A stretch of DNA of 64,000 nucleotides from positions 1-64,000 of the forward strand of contig NZ_QMBQ01000005.1 in NCBI RefSeq assembly GCF_003289965.1, read 5' to 3'. Positions 18,146 to 28,691 of this stretch are shown here, piece after piece. A program made the position numbers and the translations under genes. The first letter of the stretch is position 1; each line of letters begins with the position of its first letter. The notes below the pieces were generated by a model. That model saw only the letters and a list, made by a program, of their open reading frames with translations. It ran no database searches and was not told the origin of the DNA. The DNA is from Mesorhizobium atlanticum (GTDB lineage: Bacteria; Pseudomonadota; Alphaproteobacteria; Rhizobiales; Rhizobiaceae).

Positions 18146-18168
18146 CCTTCCCCCCTTGTGGGGGAAGG
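18146..18168. repeat. Small GC-rich hairpin
   Basis: Stem ccttccccc / gggggaagg around a short loop, located between the nadD stop and the MFS start. It could be a terminator-like hairpin for nadD but lacks a T tract. Similar short palindromes are scattered in this window. Confidence 0.45.
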
Positions 18169-18180
18169 TAAAATCAGCGC

Positions 18181-18813
18181 TTACCCCCTCGCTGCCTTGC
18201 GGATTGCGGTGGACGACAGCGACGACCGCGGCCCGTGGATGAAGGTCCAGGCCGGCGCCTGCATGCGGGCAAGCAGCAGCGCGTCGCCCTCGTCGATGCG
18301 GGCATAGTCGAAGGTCTTGGCGACCACCGACGACAGGAAGGACAGCGTCGCGCCCGGACGGTCGATGACCGCGATCGGGAAGGTCAGCACGATTTCGCGC
18401 CAGCGCTGCCAGCGGTGGAAGTCGCGCAAGGAGTCCGCGCCCATGATCCAGACAAAATCGACGCCCGGATTGCGCGCCTTGACCAGGGCCAGCGTGTCGG
18501 CGGTATAGCGCACATGCTGCGCCGCCTCGAAGGCGGTGACCTTGATCCTGGGATTCCTGGCGATCTTTTCAGACAGCTCGATGCGCTCGGCGAGCGGCGC
18601 CAGCTCCCGCGCGCTTTTCAGCGGATTGCCCGGTGTCACCATCCACCACAGCTGGTCGAGTGCCAGCCTGCGCAATGCGATCTCGGCAACCAGCGCATGG
18701 CCGGCATGCGGCGGATTGAACGACCCGCCGAACAGCCCGACGGTGAGGCCCTTGGCGGCGTGGGGCATGCGGAGATAGCGGGCGGGAACGACGGGCTGAG
18801 GGGACGAAAGCAT
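18181..18813 (-). CDS. nadD: Nicotinate-nucleotide adenylyltransferase
   Basis: 210 residues. It adenylates nicotinate mononucleotide to deamido-NAD in NAD synthesis. The nucleotidyltransferase motif GLFGGSFNPPHAGH is near residue 25, FVWIMGADSLRDFHRW lies mid-protein, and the second ATP motif SSTAIR is near the C-terminus. It follows proA as usual in the alphaproteobacterial obg-proB-proA-nadD order. Confidence 0.95.
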   Translation of the reverse strand: MLSSPQPVVPARYLRMPHAAKGLTVGLFGGSFNPPHAGHALVAEIALRRLALDQLWWMVTPGNPLKSARELAPLAERIELSEKIARNPRIKVTAFEAAQHVRYTADTLALVKARNPGVDFVWIMGADSLRDFHRWQRWREIVLTFPIAVIDRPGATLSFLSSVVAKTFDYARIDEGDALLLARMQAPAWTFIHGPRSSLSSTAIRKAARG

Positions 18814-18822
18814 GGTGCTAAG

Positions 18823-18978
18823 CCCCCCTCTCTGCCCTGCCGGGCATCTCCCCCGCAGGGGGGGAGATTGGCAGCTTGTCGGCAGGCGAAAATCCTGCGG
18901 TGTCGGCGATTGGCGAAAGCCGGAGAGACATCTGATCTCCCCCCCTGCGGGGGAGATGTCCGGCAGGACGGAGGGGGG
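18823..18978. repeat. Large imperfect inverted repeat
   Basis: Arms of about 45 bp at the two ends (left: cccccctctctgccctgcc...; right: ...ggcaggacggagggggg) are near-perfect reverse complements, each holding its own short palindrome ctcccccgcagggggggag. It lies between proA and nadD in the same transcript. This type of dispersed palindromic pair is common in Mesorhizobium-like genomes. Confidence 0.8.
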
Positions 18979-19018
18979 TGTCCAAGCGCAACGCTTCAGG
19001 CTCTAACGGCAAACAGCG

Positions 19019-20305
19019 TCAAGGCCTCACCTGTCCCGACCCGCGCACGCGGTATTTGAACGAGGTGAGTTGCTCGACGCCGACCGGCCCGCGCGCATGC
19101 ATCTTGCCGGTGGCGATGCCGATCTCGGCGCCCATGCCGAACTCGCCGCCATCGGCGAACTGCGTCGAGGCATTGTGTAGCAGGATCGCCGAGTCGATCT
19201 CGCTGAAGAAGCGTTCCACAGCCTTCGCGTCCTCGGCGATGATCGCCTCGGTATGGTGCGAGGAGAAGGTCTCGATATGCTCGATCGCGCCGGCGACGCC
19301 GTCGACCAGCTTCACCGCGATGATGGCGTCGAGATATTCCGTCACCCAGTCGGCGTCGGTCGCCGGGCTGGCGTCGGAAAAAGCCCGCAGGACCTCTTGG
19401 TCGGCATGGATCTCGCAGCCGGCGGCGCGCAGCGCTTCGAGGATCGGCACCAGATGTGTGGCGGCCACGGCGCGGTCGACCAGCAAGGTCTCGGCGGCGC
19501 CGCACACACCCGTGCGCCGCATCTTGGCGTTGACCGCGATCTTGACCGCCATGCCAAGATCAGCCGAGCGGTCGATATAAAGATGGCAGATGCCTTCCAG
19601 ATGCGCGAAGACCGGTACCCGCGCCTCGGTCTGCACGCGCCCGACCAGGCTTTTGCCGCCACGCGGGATGATGACATCGAGATTGCCGCTCAAGCCCTTG
19701 AGCATCTCGCCGACGGCGGCGCGGTCGGTGGTCGGCACCAGCTGGATGGCATCCTGCGGCAGGCCGGCGACTTTCAGGCCTTCGACCATGCAGGCATGGA
19801 TCGCCGCCGACGAATTGAGCGAATCCGAGCCGCCGCGCAGGATCACCGGATTGCCGGCCTTGAGGCAGAGCGCGCCGGCATCCGCCGTCACATTCGGGCG
19901 GCTCTCATAAATGACGCCGATAACGCCGAGCGGCGTGCGCACGCGCTCGATATGAAGACCATTCGGCCGGTCCCATTCGGCCATGACGTCGCCGACCGGA
20001 TCCTCGAGCGCGGCGATCTCGCGAATGCCGTCGGCCATCGCCTTGATGCGCGAGGTGTCAAGCTTCAGCCGGTCCATGAAGGAACCGGACAGCCCGGCCT
20101 CCTCGCCATTCGACATGTCGATGGCATTGGCGTCGAGGATGGCCTGCTCGTTGCGCTGGATGGCGTCGGCCATGGCGACGAGCGCGGCATTCTTGGCCTT
20201 GGTGGAAGCGACGGCCAGCGGTCGGGCGGCCGCACGTGCGCGGCGGCCGATATCGGCCATCAGCACCATCGTGTCTTCGCCGGATTTTTCATGCAGCTTC
20301 AGCAT
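19019..20305 (-). CDS. proA: Gamma-glutamyl phosphate reductase
   Basis: 428 residues. It reduces glutamyl-5-phosphate with NADPH to glutamate semialdehyde, the second step of proline synthesis. An aldehyde-dehydrogenase-fold protein with the catalytic cysteine in [12 protein letters not shown], plus [19 protein letters not shown] and VVPTTDR-like [15 protein letters not shown] chose the ATG at 20305 because GGAGG lies six bases upstream. It directly follows proB (30 bp). Confidence 0.95.
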   Translation of the reverse strand: MLKLHEKSGEDTMVLMADIGRRARAAARPLAVASTKAKNAALVAMADAIQRNEQAILDANAIDMSNGEEAGLSGSFMDRLKLDTSRIKAMADGIREIAALEDPVGDVMAEWDRPNGLHIERVRTPLGVIGVIYESRPNVTADAGALCLKAGNPVILRGGSDSLNSSAAIHACMVEGLKVAGLPQDAIQLVPTTDRAAVGEMLKGLSGNLDVIIPRGGKSLVGRVQTEARVPVFAHLEGICHLYIDRSADLGMAVKIAVNAKMRRTGVCGAAETLLVDRAVAATHLVPILEALRAAGCEIHADQEVLRAFSDASPATDADWVTEYLDAIIAVKLVDGVAGAIEHIETFSSHHTEAIIAEDAKAVERFFSEIDSAILLHNASTQFADGGEFGMGAEIGIATGKMHARGPVGVEQLTSFKYRVRGSGQVRP

Positions 20306-20335
20306 GGTCATCCTCCGCCTGTCGTCGTTCAATGC

Positions 20336-22692
<2,357 letters not shown>

Positions 22693-22708
22693 AACCAAGG
22701 CGGGCCTC

Positions 22709-22807
22709 AGGGCAATTCCAGGAAAAGAGCGGTTTTCCGTCCGGAATTGCGTAAAAACAAAGGGATAGAGCGGTTCGCCGTTTCCTTGAAACGGTGAAAC
22801 GCTCCAG
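22709..22807. repeat. Intergenic repeat, family 2 (copy 2)
   Basis: Begins caattccagg and ends gaaacgctcc, with ggaattgcgtaaaaacaaag and gatagagcggttcgccg inside. It matches the copy at 3397-3469 apart from about 25 extra bases near its start. It directly follows RIME-like copy B, so two repeat families are stacked upstream of the EEP gene. Confidence 0.7.
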
Positions 22808-22898
22808 GGCGAGGCCGATTTGCGACTAAAGCGCCGGATGCCCTTTGGCCGGGGACGCGGTAGCACTGTTGCGGGGACGTGACTGGAGGGGCGCGGAA

Positions 22899-23762
22899 AT
22901 GAAGATCGTCACCTACAACATCCAGTACGGCATCGGCCTCGACGGCAAATACGATGTCGGCCGCATCGCCGATGCGGTGCGCGGCGCCGATGTCATCGCG
23001 CTGCAGGAAGTGACCCGCAACAACCCACGCAATGGCGGCCGCGACATGGTGGCCGAGATCGGCGAGGCGCTGCCCGATTATTTCGCCGCCTATGGCAGCA
23101 ATTTTGAGGTCAATATCGGCTCGCGGCTGGAGAACGGCCGCGCCGTCTCGACCTCTTTCCAGCTCGGCAACATGGTGCTGTCGAAGACGCCCATTCATTT
23201 GTCGCGCAATCTCCTTTTGCCGCGCAGCCGCAGCCTCGAGACCATGAACTTCCAGCGCGGCGCGCTGGAAGCGCTGATCGAGACGCCGCTCGGCTTCATC
23301 CGCTTCTATTCCACCCATCTCGACCATCGCAGCCCGGTCGAGCGCCAGGGCCAGATCCGGTTCCTGCGCCAGCGCCTGCTCAACTACGCGCTGGAAGGCG
23401 GCGGCCTGTCGGGCATTCCCGAGATCGGCCTGCCGGACCTGCCCTACCCGGAAGCCTTCATCGTCATGGGCGACTTCAACATGCTGCCGGGTTCGCCTGA
23501 ATATGTCGAGCTTGCCGGCCGCCCGGATCATGAGTTCGGCATGCCGCTGACTGCCGATCTCGCCGTCGACGTCGCCCAGCGTCTGGCCGTCGCCGACCTC
23601 ATCACCTGGGTCGATCCCGACCGCCCCGCCGACAAAAGCCGCTACAAATGCATCGACTACATCTTCACCAGCGCCTCGCTCGCCAGATCGCTGCAGCGCC
23701 TGTGGTCCGACCGGCAGGCGGTCGGATCGGATCATCTGCCGCTGTGGGCGGAGTTGGGCTGA
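22899..23762 (+). CDS. Endonuclease/exonuclease/phosphatase family protein
   Basis: 287 residues, starting MKIVTYNIQYGIG after a strong GGAGGGG site. The EEP fold is clear: VTYNIQYG (Asn metal ligand), VIALQEV (Glu metal ligand), YSTHLDHRSP, VMGDFNMLPGS (Asp/Asn pair) and the C-terminal KCIDYIFTS ... SDHLPLWAEL (catalytic His). It may be a phosphodiesterase acting on DNA, phosphoinositides or sphingomyelin; no signal peptide is seen. It stands alone on the plus strand between repeats. Confidence 0.88.
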   Translation: MKIVTYNIQYGIGLDGKYDVGRIADAVRGADVIALQEVTRNNPRNGGRDMVAEIGEALPDYFAAYGSNFEVNIGSRLENGRAVSTSFQLGNMVLSKTPIHLSRNLLLPRSRSLETMNFQRGALEALIETPLGFIRFYSTHLDHRSPVERQGQIRFLRQRLLNYALEGGGLSGIPEIGLPDLPYPEAFIVMGDFNMLPGSPEYVELAGRPDHEFGMPLTADLAVDVAQRLAVADLITWVDPDRPADKSRYKCIDYIFTSASLARSLQRLWSDRQAVGSDHLPLWAELG

Positions 23763-23775
23763 GCACCGGACACCG

Positions 23776-23866
23776 CCTCATCCGGCCGCTTCGCGGCCAC
23801 CTTCTCCCCGAGGGGCGAAGGGCTTGGCGCCGGCGCTTACCCTGCACCTCTCCCCTCGGGGAGAGG
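23776..23866. repeat. Cluster of short palindromes
   Basis: Contains the hairpin ggccgcttcgcggcc (about 23784-23798), the sequence ccttctccccgaggggcgaagg, and a perfect hairpin cctctcccctcggggagagg (23847-23866). It lies immediately downstream of the EEP gene. No T tract follows; it may be a dispersed repeat rather than a terminator. Confidence 0.65.
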
Positions 23867-23945
23867 TCGGATTGCCCCGAATGCCCTTCGCAATTCGGCT
23901 GGCAATCCGGGTGAGAGCGCGCCGCTCAACCTTCCGAAGCACCGA

Positions 23946-24533
23946 TCAATAGTGGATCCAGTTGCGAAGACTGTTCCACGTCTTGCGATCCAAGCGATAG
24001 CGCTCGACCGGCACCTGGCCGGCGACGATCGAGTTCAGCATGCCCTGGCCGGCATACTGGAAGCCGCATTTGTGGATGACCCGCCGCGACGCCGGATTGA
24101 TCACCCGGGTCGAGGCATGCAGCACCTGGATCGAGGTCCGCTGGAAAGCGAGGTCGACCAGCGCATGCGCGGCCTCGGTGGCATAGCCGCGCTTCCAATG
24201 GGGCTCGCCGATCCAGTAACCGAGCTCCAGCCCACGATCGGTCGTGTTCAGGCCCGCGCAGCCGACGAAGGTGCCGGTGTCCTTGAGCGTCAGGGCATAG
24301 ACGATGCCGGCGCGGCGCGACGCCGCCATGGCAAGGAAGGTGCGGCCCTCGGTCTCGCCATAGGGATGCGGCATGCGGGCCAGCATTTCGGCGACATGTC
24401 GGTTGTCGGCAAGCGTGACGAGTTGCTCGAGATCGCTTTCGCGCGGGGCGCGCATGACCAGCCGCTCGGTGGCCAGCGACGGGCAATCGATCGCGTAACT
24501 TTCGTCTTCGGTATCTTCCGCTTCGGCAACCAT
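23946..24533 (-). CDS. GNAT-family N-acetyltransferase (RimJ/RimL type)
   Basis: 195 residues. The start at 24533 has a perfect GGAGG seven bases upstream. The RimJ/RimL-like pattern is present: LATERLVMRAPRESDLEQL near the start, GRGLELGYW-like DRGLELGYWIGEPHWKRGYATEA (acetyl-CoA site), STRVINPASRRVIHKCGFQ. It transfers acetyl from acetyl-CoA to an amine, perhaps a protein N-terminus; substrate unknown. GNAT genes are commonly found between rpmA and obgE in Rhizobiales. Confidence 0.88.
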   Translation of the reverse strand: MVAEAEDTEDESYAIDCPSLATERLVMRAPRESDLEQLVTLADNRHVAEMLARMPHPYGETEGRTFLAMAASRRAGIVYALTLKDTGTFVGCAGLNTTDRGLELGYWIGEPHWKRGYATEAAHALVDLAFQRTSIQVLHASTRVINPASRRVIHKCGFQYAGQGMLNSIVAGQVPVERYRLDRKTWNSLRNWIHY

Positions 24534-24549
24534 TTTAGTCCTCCAGGCA

Positions 24550-24590
24550 AGAAAAAATGAAAAAGGAGAGAGGGCAAGCCCATCTCTCCT
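24550..24590 (-). terminator. Rho-independent terminator after rplU-rpmA
   Basis: On the minus strand aggagaga and tctctcct pair around an 11-base loop and are followed by tttttcattttttc. It lies 70 bp after the rpmA stop and just before the GNAT gene's own ribosome site, so it ends the ribosomal protein transcript. Confidence 0.85.
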
Positions 24591-24658
24591 GATCCTTTTC
24601 CTGGCCTGGCCAGACACCGGTTCCCGAGATGGGCGCCGGTGTTATGGTGCGGAACCGG

Positions 24659-24928
24659 CTACTCCGCTGCTTTGGTAATCGGGTTCACCGATACGTAGGT
24701 TCGGCCGTTGGCTTTTTTGTTGAAGGTGACTGCGCCGGCTTCGAGCGCAAAAAGGGTGTGGTCCGTGCCCATGCCAACATTGGTGCCCGGATGCCATTGC
24801 GTGCCGCGCTGACGAATGATGATGTTGCCGGCGACGACGGCTTCGCCGCCGAACTTCTTCACGCCCAGACGCTTGGAGTGCGAATCGCGCCCGTTGCGCG
24901 ACGAACCGCCAGCTTTCTTGTGTGCCAT
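24659..24928 (-). CDS. rpmA: 50S ribosomal protein L27
   Basis: 89 residues. The N-terminal tail reaches the peptidyl transferase centre ([16 protein letters not shown], no cleavable N-extension), followed by [26 protein letters not shown] and GRDHTLFAL-like [12 protein letters not shown]. It follows rplU by 98 bp in the standard operon. Confidence 0.97.
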   Translation of the reverse strand: MAHKKAGGSSRNGRDSHSKRLGVKKFGGEAVVAGNIIIRQRGTQWHPGTNVGMGTDHTLFALEAGAVTFNKKANGRTYVSVNPITKAAE

Positions 24929-25026
24929 TTGACTAACTCCGATGCGCCCTGAGGCGCTTGAATGGTCTTATGAACGCGTTCGCGTTCCGTTTCAAGTCCG
25001 TACCGGCGACGATCGTCGCCGGAAAA

Positions 25027-25710
25027 TTACTTCTTCGCCAGTTCCTTGGCCTGCTCGCGCCAGTCCTTGATCTGGTCGGCGCTGAACGGCATGTGCTCGT
25101 CGATCTTGGCAACGTCCTTGTCGGTAAGCTTGGCGAGCTGCGCGAAGGTGACGATGCCCTGCTCGGCGAGGTCCTTCGCCGCGACCGGGCCGATGCCCTT
25201 GATCACGGTCAGGTCGTCCGGCTCGCCCTTCGGCGCCTTGAACAGCGGCGCTGCCTTTGCCTCTTCGCCGGAAGCGACCTCTGCCTTGGTTTCCTTCTTG
25301 GCCTTCGGCTCCTTCGCAGCGACCTCGGCCTTCGCCTCGGCGGCGACTTCAGCCTTGGCTTCCGGCTTGGCGGCGGCCTTCTTCGACGGCTTGGCGCCGC
25401 CCAGCAGGATCTCGGCGATCCGGACGGTGGTCAGCAACTGGCGATGGCCGATCTTGCGGCGCGAATTCTGGCGGCGGCGCTTCTTGAAGGCGATGACGGT
25501 GCGGTTCTTGCCCTGCTCGACGACTTCCGCCGTGACCAGCGCGCCATCGACGAACGGCGCGCCGAAGGTGACATTCTCGCCCTCGCCATGCGCGAGCACA
25601 TTGCCGATCTCGACGATATCGCCGACCTTGGCTTCGAGCTTCTCGATCTTCAGGAGATCGTTGGCGGCGACGCGATACTGCTTGCCGCCCGTTTTGATGA
25701 CTGCGAACAT
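25027..25710 (-). CDS. rplU: 50S ribosomal protein L21 with C-terminal extension
   Basis: 227 residues, about twice the usual ~103. Residues 1-103 are a normal L21 ([31 protein letters not shown]). A lysine/alanine/glutamate-rich linker follows (about 110-160) and then a helix-hairpin-helix domain resembling those of NuoE or L21 tails ([20 protein letters not shown], residues 170-225). Such extended L21 proteins are known in Rhizobiales. The start at 25710 follows AAGG. Confidence 0.95.
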   Translation of the reverse strand: MFAVIKTGGKQYRVAANDLLKIEKLEAKVGDIVEIGNVLAHGEGENVTFGAPFVDGALVTAEVVEQGKNRTVIAFKKRRRQNSRRKIGHRQLLTTVRIAEILLGGAKPSKKAAAKPEAKAEVAAEAKAEVAAKEPKAKKETKAEVASGEEAKAAPLFKAPKGEPDDLTVIKGIGPVAAKDLAEQGIVTFAQLAKLTDKDVAKIDEHMPFSADQIKDWREQAKELAKK

Positions 25711-26036
25711 TTTTTGCCTTTCGCTGTTCGGTCGGCCTCGATGAACCGCCTCGGGCGGTTCGGCCGTCTTTTTGTCAGTCTGCGGGTTCAAAAAACAAGC
25801 GGCGCGGAAGAGCCTCCACGCCGAATGCGGGCTGTCCCTAACCGAAGGTTGCGTTGGAGTCAAGGCAAGCGGCCCTGTCTCTGAAGAGACCCCGAGCGGC
25901 GTTGCCGGCAAACATCGCTCCGTTCCCTCGCCGCTCCTTTCCAAGAAGCCGGAAATCGCGCGAATAGGGCCTTGTAACTCTGGCAGCCAGCCGTTATCTA
26001 GTGCGCCGCGCCGGCAACGGCCGACCATGACCTCGC
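25711..26036 (-). promoter_or_regulatory. Upstream region of rplU with leader hairpin
   Basis: 326 bp without a gene, between rplU and the divergent tRNA. A perfect hairpin gaaccgcc-tcg-ggcggttc lies at 25743-25761, about 35-50 bp before the rplU start in the mRNA leader; L21 operons are often controlled through leader structure, but I have no direct evidence here. No open frame looks like a gene. Confidence 0.45.
25971..25999 (+). promoter_or_regulatory. Candidate sigma-70 promoter of tRNA-Ser
   Basis: CTTGTA and TTATCT separated by 17 bp, close to the rhizobial CTTGAC-N17-CTATAT consensus. The -10 box ends 37 bp before the tRNA gene, leaving a short leader. Confidence 0.5.
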
Positions 26037-26126
26037 GGAGAGGTGGCAGAGTGGTCGAATGCACCGCACTCGAAATGCGGCATACTCGCAAGGGTATCGG
26101 GGGTTCGAATCCCTCCCTCTCCGCCA
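26037..26126 (+). tRNA. serX: tRNA-Ser (anticodon CGA)
   Basis: 90 nt including an encoded CCA. Acceptor stem GGAGAGG pairs with CCTCTCC; anticodon stem CCGCA/TGCGG encloses the loop CTCGAAA with anticodon CGA (reads UCG); a long variable arm (ACTCGCAAGGGT) marks a class II tRNA-Ser; the T arm is GGGGGTTCGAATCCCTC. The gene symbol is only a placeholder for the isotype. Confidence 0.95.
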
Positions 26127-26187
26127 TCCTGCTTCGCTCTCCGAGCTTCGCAGGATCGACGCGATCCTTCGCGCCAAGCAGGATGGC
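26125..26187. repeat. Palindrome just after the tRNA
   Basis: catcctgcttcgc at the left and its complement gcgccaagcaggatgg at the right, with a nested gatcgacgcgatc in the middle. It probably forms a hairpin ending the tRNA transcript; no T run is seen. Confidence 0.5.
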
Positions 26188-26287
26188 CTCAGCAGCAGCG
26201 TGAAGCAGTACACACTCGCGTGGCAAGAATTCGCTATGGTCAGTAGACTATGATCTCAAGGGATCATCCCGCGGAGGGTCGTTCGAC

Positions 26288-26752
26288 ATGCGCTCTGGAC
26301 AGAATCCAACGGTGTCTGGTCGCCATTCGGATCGGCAGATGATCGGGCGAACCATCGCCGTTGCCCTTGCAATCGCGTTTTCCGTTTCGCCTTCGCACGC
26401 AGCACAGCATCGTCTGCCGAGCGGTTACAAATGGGGCCGCTGCCTGCTTGTCGTTCACGGCGAGACGCGGATCTCCGGAAAATGTTCCTATCAGATCGAG
26501 CAGGGCGGCGATTTCAACATCCAGGGGCCCAACCAGGTTTTCGCAGGCATCGACTATCCCGACACGCATAGCGGGGCTGGCGAGATGTCGAAGGACTACT
26601 GGGCCGTCGTCTACAAGGACGGAAATTCCTGGGCAGGCTATGCCAACGGGGATATTCGCGACACCCACGGCGAGGCAGGCGATTGGGGAGAGCTTCGCCG
26701 TGAAGGCGCCTGCTATGTCGGGAAGGATGTCAAGGTCTGCCTTTGGCGTTAA
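26288..26752 (+). CDS. Small secreted hypothetical protein
   Basis: 154 residues from the ATG at 26288, which has GGAGGG eight bases upstream; a second ATG (26339) would start MIGRTIAVALAIAF. A signal peptide ends at about residue 38 (SPSHAA). The mature ~115 residues contain four cysteines (GRCLLVV, GKCSYQ, GACYVG, KVCLW), consistent with two disulfides, and many Gly/Asp/Tyr. I do not recognise a family. It precedes the caspase-like gene by 260 bp on the same strand. Confidence 0.75.
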   Translation: MRSGQNPTVSGRHSDRQMIGRTIAVALAIAFSVSPSHAAQHRLPSGYKWGRCLLVVHGETRISGKCSYQIEQGGDFNIQGPNQVFAGIDYPDTHSGAGEMSKDYWAVVYKDGNSWAGYANGDIRDTHGEAGDWGELRREGACYVGKDVKVCLWR

Positions 26753-27012
26753 TCGGCTCGAGGCGATTGCGGGGTTGAATTCAGGCAGATCGAATTGGTG
26801 GCGAATAAACCGGTCGCCGCCATGCTCCAGATCATGGAATGTCTTTGCGCGGCGCGGTGTATCGCCGAAGTCCCGACGGCGAGGCTCTGACCGCGAGAAA
26901 CCACAGGCTTACTGCCCGCGGATGTGCTATATTTCATAGACGCAAGCATCTTTGAATGAAATTGCCAAGGGGACTAGCAGCAGAGCCGCGACTTGAGTTG
27001 GGGATGCGCGCC

Positions 27013-28626
27013 ATGAGGTTCTGGGTCGCCATCGTTGGTTTCTTCCTCCTGACCGCGGCAGATCTGCTGCTGCAGCCCGGGGCCCTTGCCGCCCAGGGCA
27101 ACCGGGTTGCGCTGGTCATCGGCAACAGCAAGTATGTCTATGCGCCCGCTCTCCCCAATCCCGCGAGCGACGCCCGCCTGATGGCCGACGTGCTGCGCAA
27201 GGTGGGGTTCAACGTTATCGAAGGCGTCGATCTCGACTATGCCGGAATGCGGGATCGGCTGAACAAGTTTACCGAGGCATCCTACGACGCGGATACGGCG
27301 CTGATCTATTATGCCGGCCACGGCATGCAGGTGAACGGCAAGAATTATCTCATCCCGGTCGATGCCGAGCTTACCGCGCCGGCGCATCTCAAGACCCGCA
27401 CCATCCAGATGGACGAGTTGCTGGCTGCTCTGCCGCCGGACCCGGCCGTCGGCATCGTCATTCTCGACGCCTGCCGCGACAATCCGCTGGCGAGGACCTT
27501 GGCGGCCTCCTTGCCGAAAAGCCGCTCGACCACGGCTCCGGGCCTGGCGCCCATTGATGTCAGCGGGTCGGACGTCGGCACCGGCGGCGTGCTGATCGCC
27601 TTTGCCACCGACCCCGGCGCCGTATCCTATGACGGCGGCGGCGCCAACAGTCCCTATACGACCTCCCTTGCCAAGCATATCGCCGAGCCCGGCGTGGAGC
27701 TCCAGAGCGCGCTGACCCGGGTGCGGGGCGAGGTGACGGCCGAGACGAACGGCAAGCAACGACCCTGGCACAACGCATCGCTCGGCCGCGAGGTCTTCAT
27801 CGGTCCGCAGACCCCGCAGCCGCCGGCACCGGTTCAGCCGGCTCAGCCATCGGCGACCGCGACGCAGGCGGAGCCCGCCAGCACCGACGGGCGCGGATGG
27901 GAAATCGAGCAGCGGGTGTGGGATGAGGCTTCGAAGCGCAACACGCTGGCGCACTATGAAGCCTATTTGCAGCAATTCCCCAACGGGGCGTTCGCCGATC
28001 TGGCGCGTCTCAACATCGACCAGCTCAAGAAGCAGCCGCCCACCGTGGTCGCCAATGTACAGAGCGAGACCTCGCGGTCGGCAACCGCCGTGGAACCTCC
28101 GGCCGCCGCGCCCAAGCCGGAAGCCGACACCGGGACCGAACTGACGGAAAGCGCGATCGGGCTTGATCGCCACGGCAAGATCGACTTGCAGGAACGGCTT
28201 CTGGCGATCGGCTACGACCTGGACGCGGCCGACGGTGACCTCGGCACCAAGACCCGCCGCGCCATCGGCCAGTGGCAGGAGGCGAACAGCTTGCCCCCGA
28301 CCACCTTCCTCACCCCGAAGCAATATGCCCGCCTGAAGCTCGACACGGACGACGCGCTGAAGACGTACCGCGCCAAGCAGGCATCCGAAGCGCGAGCAAA
28401 GAAACAGGAAAGCGTGGTGCCGCAAAAGCCGCAGAAACCGCAACCGGTCGTCCGCGCCAGGCCGAGGCGCCAGGAGCAGCGCGAGGCTGCCAATCCAGGA
28501 CCGGCGCCGAGGCCAAAAGCAACACCAGCGCGGAAATCCGCATACCACATGTGCAGCGGGATTGACGGCACCTTCCAAATTCCGGCATCGCAGAGATGTC
28601 CTTTGAGCGGCTACGCCAACCACTGA
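27013..28626 (+). CDS. Caspase-family (C14) protein with peptidoglycan-binding-like domain
   Basis: 537 residues from 27013 (27004 is also possible; TTGGGG fits 27013 better). Order: signal peptide (1-28), caspase p20-like domain (about 30-250) with NRVALVIGNSKY, catalytic His103 in YYAGHGMQ and Cys154 in ILDACRDNP; a Pro/Ala-rich linker; a short helical repeat segment (YEAYLQQFPNGAFADLARL, about 310-335); a peptidoglycan-binding-1-like domain (about 390-440, LQERLLAIGYDLDAADGD); and a basic Lys/Arg/Pro-rich tail to the end. Bacterial caspase-like peptidases cleave after Arg/Lys or Asp; the target here is unknown. Exported, presumably periplasmic and near the cell wall. Confidence 0.85.
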   Translation: MRFWVAIVGFFLLTAADLLLQPGALAAQGNRVALVIGNSKYVYAPALPNPASDARLMADVLRKVGFNVIEGVDLDYAGMRDRLNKFTEASYDADTALIYYAGHGMQVNGKNYLIPVDAELTAPAHLKTRTIQMDELLAALPPDPAVGIVILDACRDNPLARTLAASLPKSRSTTAPGLAPIDVSGSDVGTGGVLIAFATDPGAVSYDGGGANSPYTTSLAKHIAEPGVELQSALTRVRGEVTAETNGKQRPWHNASLGREVFIGPQTPQPPAPVQPAQPSATATQAEPASTDGRGWEIEQRVWDEASKRNTLAHYEAYLQQFPNGAFADLARLNIDQLKKQPPTVVANVQSETSRSATAVEPPAAAPKPEADTGTELTESAIGLDRHGKIDLQERLLAIGYDLDAADGDLGTKTRRAIGQWQEANSLPPTTFLTPKQYARLKLDTDDALKTYRAKQASEARAKKQESVVPQKPQKPQPVVRARPRRQEQREAANPGPAPRPKATPARKSAYHMCSGIDGTFQIPASQRCPLSGYANH

Positions 28627-28691
28627 AGAGGCGCCGGGCTTTCGCCGATCCCGCCGGCGGGCGTTCCCCGGGACTTGTACCAGGGACGCGC

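Noticed and set aside
26037-28626. Genomic island inserted at tRNA-Ser
   Set aside because: Only two cargo-like genes follow, with no integrase and no second copy of the tRNA 3' end in the window.
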